Part shown: positions 21,243 to 31,913 of the stretch, in pieces
Numbering within the stretch: the stretch's first letter is position 1
Layout of the letters: each line of letters begins with the position of its first letter
Source of the DNA: Gambelia wislizenii
Taxonomy: Eukaryota > Chordata > Lepidosauria > Squamata > Crotaphytidae
Length of the DNA: 64,000 bases
Assembly: GCA_030847615.1 (NCBI GenBank)
Contig: JAUMIR010000001.1
Span: forward strand, 181,679,001-181,743,000
Reading direction: 5' to 3'
Translations under genes and position numbers: made by a program
The notes under the pieces: generated by a model
Seen by the model: only the letters and a program-made list of their open reading frames with translations
The model's database searches: none
Told to the model about the DNA's origin: nothing

Positions 21243-22004
21243 AACAAAAATGTGATACAAAAATGTGATATCTTCTATTCCAGTAGCACACTGAGGCAGT
21301 GAAAGGGTGGTATTTTTTTTAACCTACAACTTGCTGGAGATGGCTCTAGATACTAGATACTATAATAGATTTGAGGACTGATTCTGATGGGGGGGAATCA
21401 AAACATTACAATCAATTGAATGCGGAGCTGTGGATCTAGCATTCTCCACACTCTGTTATTCTGACATCTCCTTCTTTCCTAGGTGGGTCCAGAACCCAAT
21501 AGAAAAGGCTCTGGGCCCACTCCAAAGTGTGTGTGTGTGTTTTACCAAAATGCCTTGCTTCTAATCCAGACTTGTATAGAAGCAGAATGGTGCCCCATCC
21601 CTTTCAGTCAGCTCATGACTCCATCATAGTAGGCCATATCCAAACAGTGATGCATCGAGAGTTAGTATCATCTTCTAAACAATGAGCTGCCCTTTCCCAG
21701 CAATAACACAAGGCACATTAACTCTTTCTCTCTTTTCTACTGAGCAAATGTCTGTGGTTATGTTGCACATTCAGCTTCAAAGAATCCATTGCTCTCACAA
21801 GAAAGAGAGAAAATAGCAGTCATGTACTGGTAGTTTATGAAGGCATGGGGAATGGTGGGAACCTGAGAGGGTATGCGGAGAATCCTGTGTAAAGTATACA
21901 GACTATAGTGAAAGGCAGGTCAGGGCATATAAGGAGCAGTCATTTTCTTTCTCTTGAGTCAAACCGTTAATCCGCTAAACCTATTTATTCTGCTTTTTAA
22001 TCGG
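21243..22004. other. No feature seen
   Basis: Contains a short (GT)n at about 21527-21540. No gene or repeat family recognised. Confidence 0.45.
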
Positions 22005-22453
22005 TTATTTACACCCGGCTTCCTCCCGTCTGGAGCCATGCAGTCCAAACGACAGAGGACCTCTGAGCAGTCCTGATGACACCCGGGGTGAAGCTGGGGG
22101 GAGGCTAGGATAAAGCCTGTTACACTGTTTTAATTAAACACCCATGGAAACCTGCTTCATATGGAAAAACCCAGATCACGCCAGTGTAGGAACGTAGGGT
22201 CCGTACTTGCACACCAGCTGTCACAGCCGCTGGAGTCTCTCTGCATCCAGGAAGGCCCTCAGCATGTGATCAGCATTGATAACATGCTGACGGCTTCTTT
22301 CCTGGCTTCAGAGGGAGTGACGTGTGGTAGCAGCAGAGACACCAGGCATACAGGCCAATGTGTCTGTGCAGACTTCCTCCCATTTCATCTAGGTAAGAGG
22401 GGCAGGCTAGATTCGGGGCAGGAAGCTGGCATATTCTTGTAGGTCTAGACAAG
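22005..22453. mobile_element. hAT-like non-autonomous element, left end worn
   Basis: Internal blocks GGAGCCATGCAGTCCAAACG, AGGAAGGCCCTCAGCATGTG and TTTCCTGGCTTCAGAGGGAG match 57944-58492 in reverse orientation. The right terminus reads GGTCTAGACAAGACC, a version of the GTCTAGAC-type end. The left terminus is not clear. Confidence 0.65.
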
Positions 22454-23039
22454 ACCAATGTCTGATTACTTTTTGAAGTAAAAAAATGCCAAGATAGTAG
22501 CCATTTTTCATCTAACATGTTTTATTCCCCCCACCAAGTATGATCTCTTTGTGTTTAATTTCTTTCATTGTAGCCATTCATTTAGCACTGTGCTCTCAAT
22601 GACTCACTCTGTTGATGGTGAAGAAAAATTATATCTCTTTGCTTCCTGCAAATGAAATGTCCTTCATCTCTTTTGCTAGCATGTTAGTGAATCATTGTAT
22701 AGGCTTTCACTTGGCTGTCAATGCCTTTAAATAGTTTACTATCCTCCTCCATTTGCTTGGTTGCCTGTTATTTACTTCCACATTCAGTAGCTTGACTCGT
22801 CCAATGTGCTACTGCCTGGTTGTTCCATCTGTTTTGATGCACAATGCTGTGGAGGCATCCAATTCCTTTAATGTTCTTGAGATGTCACAGTGGCATGCTC
22901 ATTCATATAGCAACATTGTTCCTTTCTTCAGATTTTCTTAGTGGGAAGGTAGGACCATCATACAGTATCTGTTTGACTTTGCTGGTGATTTTTTTTTCTC
23001 TCTACCGTCTTGTGTAATATAGGCATGGTGGAAATCATG
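22454..23039. other. No feature seen
   Basis: Non-repetitive by eye over about 590 bp; no credible gene. Confidence 0.4.
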
Positions 23040-23150
23040 TGGTGTTCTAGAAGTTGTTGAACTGCTGTTCCCATCATTCTTCAACATTGGCTAGTGCTGG
23101 CAAGGGCTGCTGGAAGTTAGAGCCAACAGCATCTGGAGAGCCACATGGTC
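23040..23150. mobile_element. Diverged short MITE
   Basis: TTCTAGAAGTTGTTGAACTG opposes AGCCAACAGCATCTGGAGAG, the inner arms of the GGGCAACTGTGG family at 5259-5380, with a CCCATCATTCTTCAACATTG core. Confidence 0.5.
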
Positions 23151-23344
23151 CTCACCCATTGTAGACCAATATTGGAATGCAAGTCATGAATTTCTTGTGT
23201 GAATGAGCCATTGCACATCCAATGCCAGAGGTTGCTCATTGTTCTGCCTCAGTGGTACTGCCAGATTGAAGGGGGCTTAAGGGGATCCTGGGAAAGATGC
23301 ACCCATCATCCATCTATTACACCTATTTCTCTCCTCCACCAATA

Positions 23345-23520
23345 ATCATTGTTTATTATTATTATTATTAGTAGTAGTAGTAGTAGTACTAGTATTATTA
23401 TTGGCCTGCTTTTTTCCAAGGTGGGACACAAAAGTGGCTCACAGTTTTAAAAACACACAATTAAAATCTACAAAAAGTGCACATTAGAACAGAATTAAAC
23501 CAATAACATAATCTTTTCAA
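23345..23520 (-). mobile_element. LINE 3' tail with ATT/AGT microsatellite
   Basis: A trinucleotide run, (ATT)n then (AGT)n then (ATT)n at 23351-23403, precedes TTCCAAGGTGGGACACAAAA and GTGGCTCACAG, the antisense pattern of an L2-like 3' end. Assignment is tentative. Confidence 0.45.
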
Positions 23521-24239
23521 ATCCCATATTCTTGGGATGCTGCCATTTTATTCAAAGCACTGAACAAGTGCTTTAGCAGTTCTCTCTTTTCCACCCAACA
23601 ACCAACCCACCCATTCACCCTCCTCCCTTTCTTTCTCTTTACATGCATATAAACTGTTTCACTGGATCACTGAACATGGCCCCATTATAGAGCTTAAGCA
23701 CCAGCATTAGTTTAGTTTTAACATGTATTAAATTTAGTAGCAAATCATTTATATTCATCAGCAGACAACAGTGGAACAGGGTAATATGCTCTATTTGCCT
23801 TAGTTAATAGGCTTCAAGGCTGAATGGCCTCTGGTCTGAGGGGAAGTACAGGGCTGTTTTTGCTAACTGAGGTCCTTAGCTTATTTGTTAATGTCACTGC
23901 AGCATACAAAGGGTCGAGGCGGCTGCATTCTGGTGGCATAACAAGGTAAATTCTCCTATAATTCAAATAGATTTCTTAAGATAATTTGTTGAAGTTTAGT
24001 TGTTGATGGCATCAAACAAACATTCTCAGAATCCATGCAGCTAAATTCCCAATGTCTGATTTACTAGTCTGAAGAGAGAGCATTTGATTTCTTCACTGGA
24101 TCTAATGTTCCAGCTAAGGATATAAATCTTCACAATTTTTGTTCTAGCAGGCAAGAATGAATAATTTTACCACTACTGTCCTCCCTATGAAAAAGTCATT
24201 GAAAGCTGTGAAGTCTTCAAAGACTATTCACTATTTGGG
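23521..24239. other. Non-repetitive stretch, possible conserved non-coding DNA
   Basis: From 23690 to 24010 the sequence lacks repeat signatures and contains compact AT-rich motifs such as CATTAGTTTAGTTTTAACAT and CAAATCATTTATATTCATCA. No gene seen. Confidence 0.3.
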
Positions 24240-24450
24240 AACTATTCTGTGCCCCTCTCCCCAAAGGAAATTATTTTTTGTGCAGAAAACAGCATTTTCT
24301 GTGCATAAGCTTAATTTCTATATGGAAAACCAGCATGTCATACAGAAAATACTCTTTTCTGCTAAGGAAACTTGTATTCTTCACAAAAATGTTATTTACT
24401 GTATAGAAAATACCATTTTCTGTGGGGAAAAAAACATGTGATTTTTTATT
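24240..24450. repeat. Quasi-repetitive CAGAAAA/TTTTCTG tract
   Basis: Repeated short dyads: GCAGAAAACAGCATTTTCTG, ACAGAAAATACTCTTTTCTG and AGAAAATACCATTTTCTG, spaced about 50-60 bp apart. Resembles 1261-1500. Confidence 0.5.
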
Positions 24451-24528
24451 TATTTTTTTACACAGAATAAGTCCCAAACTGTAAAGAGTCTCACTCATCT
24501 AGGATTCTCCTTGTCAGGGCTTCTCACC

Positions 24529-24555
24529 ATCCAAAGAAAGAAAGAAAGAAAAGAA
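24529..24555. repeat. (AAAG)n microsatellite
   Basis: Tetranucleotide run of AAAG units. Confidence 0.8.
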
Positions 24556-24706
24556 CAAACCACCTGGTTCTTGACATTTTTTTTTAATCAAATATTCCTT
24601 CCATTCTTAGTTCCAATATAAGGGTTCAAGCTTCCAGTGACATAGCTGTGGCACATTATAGTGCTAGATATCTACTCCAGGTCATGCATTAGCCATGACC
24701 TTACTA

Positions 24707-24934
24707 CAGTGGGCCCTTGGCATTTGCTGGGGTTTGGTTCCAACCCACCTCCCATGGATATAAAAATCTGTGGATGCTCAAGTCCTATTATATACAATGG
24801 CACAGTAAAATGGTGCCACTCATATATACAATGCCAAAATCAAGGTTTGCTTCTTGGATTTTTTTAAAAATATTTTCAAGCCATGGAAAGTGGAATGCGT
24901 GGATGCCACATCCATGGATACAGAGGGCCAACTG
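24707..24934. mobile_element. pogo/Tigger-like MITE with TA duplication
   Basis: Ends CAGTGGGCCCTTGGCATTTG and ATACAGAGGGCCAACTG are inverted repeats flanked by TA (24705-24706 and 24935-24936). Internal GGGGTTTGGTTCCAACCC and GTGGATGCTCAAGTCC blocks match the mammalian/reptile Tigger-derived type. No transposase. Confidence 0.85.
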
Positions 24935-24956
24935 TACATTGCTGTAGGCAAGGCAT

Positions 24957-25800
24957 TAATAATAATAATAATAATAATAATATTTATTTATACCCTGCCC
25001 CTCTGCTAAAAACAATCGGGGCAGCTTCCAACAATTAAAACATTATAATAAAGACTAAAAACACCACCCACCCCCACCCTCCCCCATATAAAGACATTAA
25101 ACACTATAAAATTAAAACCTTCTAACTAAAAACACATTAAAACAAATATATACATAATTTTAAAAATCCAGGAGACTGAGCTCCTGAGGCCGGGATCTAA
25201 TCAGGAAAGGCCTCAGAGATCTGTCCTTAGTGCTTTTTTAAAGCTACTCAAGCTTGTCAACTGACGGATCTCATTTGGCAGGCCATTCCATAAATTGGGG
25301 GCGATTACCGAAAAGGCCCTCTGGGAGGTTGCAGACAGCCTAGATTTTTGTGGCTGAAGCAGATTCCTCCCAGAGGACTGAAGTGCACGGGGAGGATTGT
25401 ATGGGAGGAGGCGGTTCCGGAGATAAGTTGGACCCAAGCCATTTAGGGCTTTAAAGGTAATAAGCAACACCTTATACTGGGCCTGGAAACTGATAGGCAG
25501 CCAGTGGAGAGATCTTAATACTGGAGTTATATGGTCTGTCCGAGATGTTCCTGAGACCACTCTGGCTGCCATATTTTGTACCAACTGAAGTTTCCGGACC
25601 AAGCACGAGGGTAGCCCCATGTAGAGCGTATTGCAGAAATCTAGACGAGAGGTTACCAGCGCGTGCACCACAGTCTCACGGTCCCTTACTTCCAGGAAAG
25701 GGCGCAGCTGGTGTATCAGCCAAAGCTGATAACAAGCGCTCCTGACCATCGCATTCACTTGACTCGTCATCTGAAGCGATGAATCAAGGAGCATCCCCCG
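24957..25800 (-). mobile_element. L2 LINE 3' fragment, antisense, ORF largely intact
   Basis: The minus frame 25863-25213 (216 codons, with the first 15-25 probably not L2) encodes the end of an L2 reverse transcriptase: MLLDSSLQMTSQVNAMVRSA, YQLWLIHQLRPFL, RLDFCNTLYMGLPSCLVRKL, HITPVLRSLHWLPISFQAQY, APNLWNGLPNEIRQLTSL. The antisense 3' end carries (AAT)n at 24957-24981 and an A-rich UTR with CAATCGGGGCAGC. It is a 5'-truncated copy with no premature stop in the coding part, so probably among the younger L2 copies here. Confidence 0.92.
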
Positions 25801-25867
25801 ACTGCAAATTATTATTCCTCCTGCAGCATTCAAATATAGAAGACGGTAACACTGACTGATCATATAG

Positions 25868-26240
25868 ATCAGTGGTTCTTAACCTATGAACCACGAACCC
25901 CCAGAGGGGCACAATGTCCTCATAGGGGATCCGCAAAGGCTTGGCCCACCTCCTCCCCACATTGGAACAGCCACCTGACAGGAGCCAAGGCAAAGGCTGG
26001 CTGCCTTGGCCTGCATGTTACCGTTCAATCTGCTCCAGCCACAAACTTGCAGGAAGAAGCAGGAGAAGAGTCTTCCCTCCCCCTCCAGTGCCTCTGAGGG
26101 AAGGTTTAATGGATAATGTAATTGTATCATCATTATTACCTGGTATTATTATTAGGGTTTTAAATCTTGAGTTAAGACTTGGAGGTCCACAGCAAAAAAA
26201 TACAAACATTTTAAAAAAATTAAAGGGGGTCCTTGGTAAA
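25868..26240. mobile_element. Possible hAT (Charlie-type) fragment
   Basis: CAGTGGTTCTTAACCTATGA followed by CCACGAACCCCCAGAGGGGC resembles the CAGTGGTTCTCAACC...GGGGGTCG terminus of hAT-Charlie-type elements. The stretch ends with AAAGGGGGTCC and a worn right side. No second clear terminus. Confidence 0.4.
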
Positions 26241-26899
26241 GAAAAGAAACTTTACCAGACATCACAAAAATTATACAATTTTTGATGTTATGGTAGTGCT
26301 AATGGTTTCTGCTGTTGCACAACGTTGTCATGTTTGTGTGGCCAAACTTTGCTCCAGCTGCGAATAAGGCATTACTTTTAATTGATGGGACAAGCTCTCA
26401 ATAGCTCTCAGTATGACTATTTTCATGGTATTGAAGAGTGTATGAAAATATACCCAACTGTAATTGTGAAATTACAGCATGAATGGGCAGTCCGCTTTCC
26501 CCCCTCCCCATTCCCAGTGAGAAAATGTCCAAGTGAGGATGCTCTTTTTATGAGTTTCTTTGCACATTTTCTTTGCACATTTTCAGGTTTGTTTGAGTGT
26601 TTGTGTGTTCATTTACTTTGCAAATCAAGGGTTTTTTAGTGTTTTTAAGTGTACTGGCATCTTCTTGTGAGAACCGCCAAAATCTCACCCATGCTAAATC
26701 ATAGAGGTAAAGTCCCATTCTTAAAGTGTTAGTGGTGGTTGTGCAATAATTCCATGGTGGTTCTTTCACACAATTACAGTGATGTGCAATAATAAGTCAT
26801 GCCACTATGTTTCCACTTTCCTCATTCATGGGATTACAGTGTTTTTAGATGCTAGTCTGATAAAGTCTAAGGTTAAGATCCATTGGTATAGATCAAGAT
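26241..26899. other. No feature seen
   Basis: No recognisable repeat or gene. Confidence 0.45.
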
Positions 26900-26985
26900 A
26901 TTAATACAGCTGAAGATGCCAGAGATTGAAGCAAAGACCTTCCACATGCAACACATGTGCTCTACAACTGAGCTAAAGTGGTCCC
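26900..26985 (-). mobile_element. tRNA-like SINE fragment, antisense
   Basis: On the minus strand TTTAGCTCAGTTGTAGAGCA (A-box-like), then TGTGTTGCATGTGGAAGG and TTGCTTCAATCTCTGGCATC (B-box-like), as in the widespread tRNA-derived reptile SINE head. It is too diverged for a functional tRNA, and its loops are eroded. Confidence 0.6.
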
Positions 26986-28543
26986 AGTGATGTATTTATT
27001 AAAAATACTAAGTTATATGACAGACAGTTAAACTGGTCCATACTGCCACAGAGCAGACTGCTTGGCCAATTAGAATGTAGGTTTTACTGAGCTTTCACAG
27101 TTTTTCATTTTATTACTTCAGGGTGCATGCCAAATACATGACATAAAAATCCCTATTAAATTGAAAGCCATATGTCCACATTTGGACCACAAGATTTAAA
27201 GTTGCCTCAAAATGTATTTATCTATGAATTATAGTTACTGGAATAGCAACAGTCCATTATCCCTCTTCTGCCTTCTCGGTGTGCCAGTGTATATTTCTGA
27301 CTGCCAGTTGAAGAGGAAAAAAATGCAAGATGTTTTCAAACCATGTCTATTAATCATCTCTGAACTGTGGCCAAAATAAAAATGTACAGCATGGTGAAAA
27401 TCTGTAAGTAGGTGAAGGAAGGTCAGTCCTAATTAGCTAATAAGATATGGAGAAGGATTCACCATCTGGAAGAAAGCAGACAAGAGAACTCATTTTCCTC
27501 CCTTTACATGTATCAGGATGCACTGCGCACACTCTGATCTCATCGCTGAGAAGGGATCCTTTTTGCACGTGTCTGGCTAAAAGTGATTATGTTAGTATTT
27601 CACAACAGTCTCCTTGTTAAAGTGTAGGCTTACTGGTTTTTTTTTTTTTAAAGAGTCCACACATAGTGATTTTCCAATAAATAAACAAAATCCAGTTGCA
27701 GTATGGAGTTGGTGTATGAGTCACCAATGTTTACTAAGAAAACTACTGGAAAAACTAACAAGGCGCCCTTACAGCAAATATATGGACACATTCATATCAA
27801 TTCCACCATTCTTAGAGGAAGAGATGCAACCAGTTGTTTAAAAACAAACAAAATTTCATTGCACCCAGCCATGAAGTTCTTCAGGGTGACCTTGCAGCCA
27901 TCAGCTTAACCTTCCTGTCATGGAAATGGTAAATTTATATCTTGGTTATTCTAGAGGAGAGGAAGCTCATATAACTAACTGAAAGTTCTTTTTGAAAAAG
28001 AAAATCGCCACCCAGAGAAAGCTACTGTTATGGGCAGAAGCAAAGGTAGAAGCATCCCCTTCAGAGCTAGTTTTATAGGAGCTTGGTATGTCTGGCTGTA
28101 TTAGTATGGAAGGGAATTCCATGTGATTTTCCACTGTCAACTAGTTGCTTTGAAGGGAAAACCAAGAGGTCATGCTTTTGTATATTTCTCTGAGACATTT
28201 AGAGATGAAACATGAAATTAAAGTAATCACCAATGGCAGTCTAACATTAAAAGGAAGTGGGGGGGGGGGACTGAGCAGCACCCTTAAAATCAACTAAAGG
28301 TTCATCCAAACTGGTAACTAGAACTAATTCAATCAGCTACATTTAAGGTCACTTTGGGCTGTTTCTTCTTGTTTCCACATCCATGCACTCTTAAAAAAAA
28401 AAGATAAATAACATGGTCTTTTTTCTTATTGATTATTGTGCTGAATGAGATCAAACCCATACAAAAAGTGAGTCTTAAACTGAACAGGAAATCTTGATGA
28501 TCTCTTTCTCCCACTATTTATTTATTTAGTTAGTTATTTATAT
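26986..28543. other. No gene; unclassified AT-rich DNA
   Basis: About 1.5 kb without a recognisable repeat except a T run at 27639-27650 and a G run at about 28259-28269. No coding region with a recognisable domain. Confidence 0.4.
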
Positions 28544-28622
28544 CATGCTTTTCTTCTTTTTTTTACTTATTATTTTTTCAAAAAGTGTTTTCATATACAA
28601 TGAAAAAGTGAAAAACAAAGTG

Positions 28623-28976
28623 AGGAGATTTCAGACCATGTTTTAGAGTGCCTAGAGCGGGAGGAGCTTTCGGGAGAGGGACGGCGATCTTGCGCAGCAG
28701 GGGGGCGTTTTCGGACGCCGTTGTCCCTCTCCTGAAACCATCCGTGTCACTTCCGTGAAGCTTCGGAAGCCACGCAGAGCCATATTTTAATCACGGAGGT
28801 TGCCCATGATTAAAATATGGCGCTGAGGCTTCCAAAGCTTCACAGAAGTGACACGGATGGTTTTGGGAGAGGGACAACGGCGTCCGAAAATGCCCCCCTG
28901 CTGCGCAAGATTGCCGTCCCTCTCCCAAAAGCTCCTCCCGCCCTAGGCACTCTAAAACGCGGTCCGAAAATCTCCT
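28623..28976. mobile_element. Foldback MITE B, nested in L1 3' UTR
   Basis: Terminal AGGAGATT (28623) and AATCTCCT (28976) begin arms of about 165 bp that pair through GGGAGAGGGACGGCGATCTT, CCATCCGTGTCACTTC and AAGCTTCGGAAGCC. Shares with MITE A (20207-20522) the GGAGATTTTC end, the GTGTCACTTCCGTGA word, the GCGCAGCAGGGGGGC block, and the central ATTTCA/TTTTAATCACGG...TTGCCC turn. It is GC-rich inside an AT-rich L1. Target-site duplication not resolved (AAAG on both sides is possible). Confidence 0.85.
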
Positions 28977-29396
28977 GAAAGAAGAAAAAAAAAAGATAAC
29001 AGCAAAGATAACAAAACAAAATAAAACAGAACAATCTAAATTTCTATTTCCTTTCTCAACTGTAGTTCGAATTTGTTATATTGTTTCTATTAGTGGCTTT
29101 CTACAAAGTAAAGAAAAAAATAGTTCACCATTTGTCGTGTTATACCATAAAAACTTCAATACAGTATCTATAATGCCTTTACAATTTCTTCTAATTTTCC
29201 ATTTATCCCCTGTATTTCCCAACAGAAGGTCTAATTTGTTAGTTGAGGAAGTTTATATTTTTGTATTTATCAATTTCCATACCAACTCTATTTAATCCGT
29301 AAACCATATTACTGCGTATCTATTCCATTCATTTTTCCAATAGTCAATTAAGTTTTCCCACTCTTTTCTAAATCCATTTAGAGATTGATTTCTAAA

Positions 29397-30578
29397 CTAG
29401 CACATCAGTTGTTCCATTTGGGCTACTTCTAAAAGCTTGTCCATGCATTCATCACATCTTGGAGTCACCTTTTGTTTCCAATGTCTAGCAAACACGATTC
29501 TTGCTGTGGTGGTTATGTAAAGCATCACTCTTTTAAATTCTTTTGGGAAGTCTCTATCAAACATATTCAACAGATATAGTTGTGGATTTAATCTGAAATC
29601 TTTTAAACGTATCTTTCTTATCAGATTGTGAACCTTTAGCCAATATTCTTTTGCAACTTTACACGACCACCACATATGATAAAACGTACCCTCTATATTG
29701 CCACACTTCCAACATTTACTTATTTTCCCTTTGTACATTTTAGCTCATTTTGATGGGGTTATATACTATCGATAGTGCATTTTATAACAATTCTCTCTCA
29801 ATTCACTACTTGGTGAGAACTTCATGTTTTTTCTCCATAATACCTCCCAATCTTCCAGCAATATATTTGTACCCACATATCGTTACCACTTGATCATGTA
29901 TTCGTTAATCGTCTCTGATTCCAAATCTAATTTCAACAATAATTTGTAGGCCTTTGATACATTGAAATCTTTATCTTTATCATTCATTATCATTTCATCC
30001 AATTCTGTCTTCAAGTTTTCTATTCCCAATAGTTTCTTATACATATTATACCTTTCTAGAAGCTGTCTATATTGAAACCAATTGCATTTCTTTTGTTCTT
30101 GCTCAAGTTCTTCTCTCGTTTGTAGTCTGCTAAACCCTTTCTGAAATTTTATTAGATCTTTATAGGTCCACCAATTCTCTAAGTGTAACATCTCTGTCCT
30201 TCTAAAATCTTCTTGAAGGGAAACCCACGAAAGTAGTTTAATGTAGATCTTATTTTTAACTCCTTTCCATACATTTAATAGGGATTTTCTGATGAAATGG
30301 TTATTAAAACTTTTGTCTATCTTATCCTTTTGATACCACAAATATGCATGTAGGCCGTATCTTATATCAGATCCTTCCAAAGTTAGGATTCTGTCATCTT
30401 TCAAGAGAAACCAGTCAAGTAGCCATACCAGGGCACACGATTGATGATATGTTTTCAGATTGGGTAGGCCCAACCCGCCTTTAGATTTCTCCTCCTGTAA
30501 TATTTTCCATTTTATTCTAGGCTTTTTGTTTTGCCAAATAAAGGAGGATAGATCTTTATCCCATGCTTTGAATATCAT
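29397..30578 (-). pseudogene. L1 ORF2, C-terminal part with Cys motif
   Basis: The frame 30578-29883 encodes SSFIWQNKKPRIKWKILQEE and KSKGGLGLPNLKTYHQSCAL, the standard segment after the RT. After stops near 29880 and 29750 the same frame carries the C-terminal zinc-knuckle-like motif CWKCGNIEGTFYHMWWSC followed by VAKEYW. ORF2 totals about 1,220 codons from 33068, a normal L1 length. Confidence 0.88.
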
Positions 30579-31740
30579 TGTGTAATATAGGCAGGTTTTG
30601 GAATAGGTATAATATTTTGGGCAGTACCGTCATCTTTACTTCTGATATTCTACCCAGTAAAGTCAGATTCAGTTGCTTCCACTTTTCCAAATCACTTTTA
30701 ATTTCACTCCATTTTTTCATGTAATTGTTATCTACTAGATCTATATTATTTTTTGTAATTATTATTCCTAAATATCTGATTTTATTTTCTATTTTATAGC
30801 CTGATAGTTCTTTCAATTTTTCCTCCCCCTTCCTCTCCAGGTTTTTTGTTAGCATAACGGGGTTTTTTTAATTGATCTTAATCCCGGAGACGGTGAGAAA
30901 CTCCTTCAATGTTTCCTGTAGGTTTTGGATTGATTCTAATGGGTCCTCTAGTGTTATAGCCATGTTGTCTGCAAATGCAGAAATTTTATAGTCCTGTTTT
31001 TTAATTCTGACCCCACGTATATCTTCTCTTGATCTTACTTTCCTGCACAGGACTTCCAGCACCATTATAAACAATAATGGGGAAAGAAGGAAACCCTGCC
31101 TTACCCCTTTTTCCATTTTTATAGTCTTTGTTTTTTGTTCATTTATTATAATTTGGGCCGTCTGACTATTATATACAGCTTTGATCCCTTTTTGATAGTT
31201 TTCTCCTATATCTATTTTCTTCAAAAGTTCCATCATGAAAAACCAGTTTACACTGTCAAATGCCTTTGCTGCATCAAGACATATTAATGTAAATTTCTTT
31301 TCTGGGTGTTTGTCAAAATATTCTATCAAGTTTAATATCCGTCTAGTATTATTTTTTAAATGTCTCTTTGGTAGGAAGCCTGTTTGATCATTTTCTATCC
31401 ATACGTTAAACATTTTCTTCAGTCTTTCAGCCATAATTGTCACGAAAATTTTATAGTCAGTATTCAGCAAGGCAATGGGTCTGTAGTTGTTCATTTCTTC
31501 CGGATCTTTATTTTCTTTTAGTATTAATGAGATATTTGCTTTTCCCCAGGGTAATGGCATTTTTTCCTTCTGTTATTATACTGTTAAATGTCTTTAGTAG
31601 GTGTATTTTCAACTTGCCTTCAAAAATCTTATAATAGCTGTCTGGAAATCCATCCAGACCCAGAGTCTTTCCATTCTTTAATGATTGGACTGCTTTTTCT
31701 ACCTCGCATAGCGTTATTTGTTTTTCTAATTCTTCTCTAT
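30556..31740 (-). pseudogene. L1 ORF2, reverse transcriptase part, active site altered
   Basis: The minus strand 31740-31570 (another frame) gives LKNGKTLGLDGFPDSYYKIF, the first RT block. The frame 31560-30868 follows with NYRPIALLNTDYKI, DQTGFLPKR, LDAAKAFDSVNW (motif A Asp) and GVRQGFLLSP. Motif C reads FADNMAI where active L1s have FADDM, so the second catalytic Asp is Asn. A TAA at about 30865 interrupts, and the same frame continues to 30556 (RYLGIIITKNN, LTLLGRISEVKMTVLPKILY). A frameshift follows near 30570. Loss of the catalytic Asp alone would disable polymerisation. Confidence 0.9.
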
Positions 31741-31913
31741 TGGTACTACTTATCTTTGGAATATTTTGATCTTATAAATATTCTTTTATTTCTATTTTTC
31801 TAGATTCGCTTAATGGATACTTTGTAAATAAGTTCTTGTAGAATCTTTGGAAAGCTGTTTCTAATTTTCTCCTGATTTGTTATTATATTTTTATTTTTTT
31901 TCTTCAGAATTTG

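Noticed and set aside
26900..26985. tRNA gene on the minus strand
   Set aside because: A- and B-box-like words exist, but the stems are eroded and the pattern matches a tRNA-derived SINE head.
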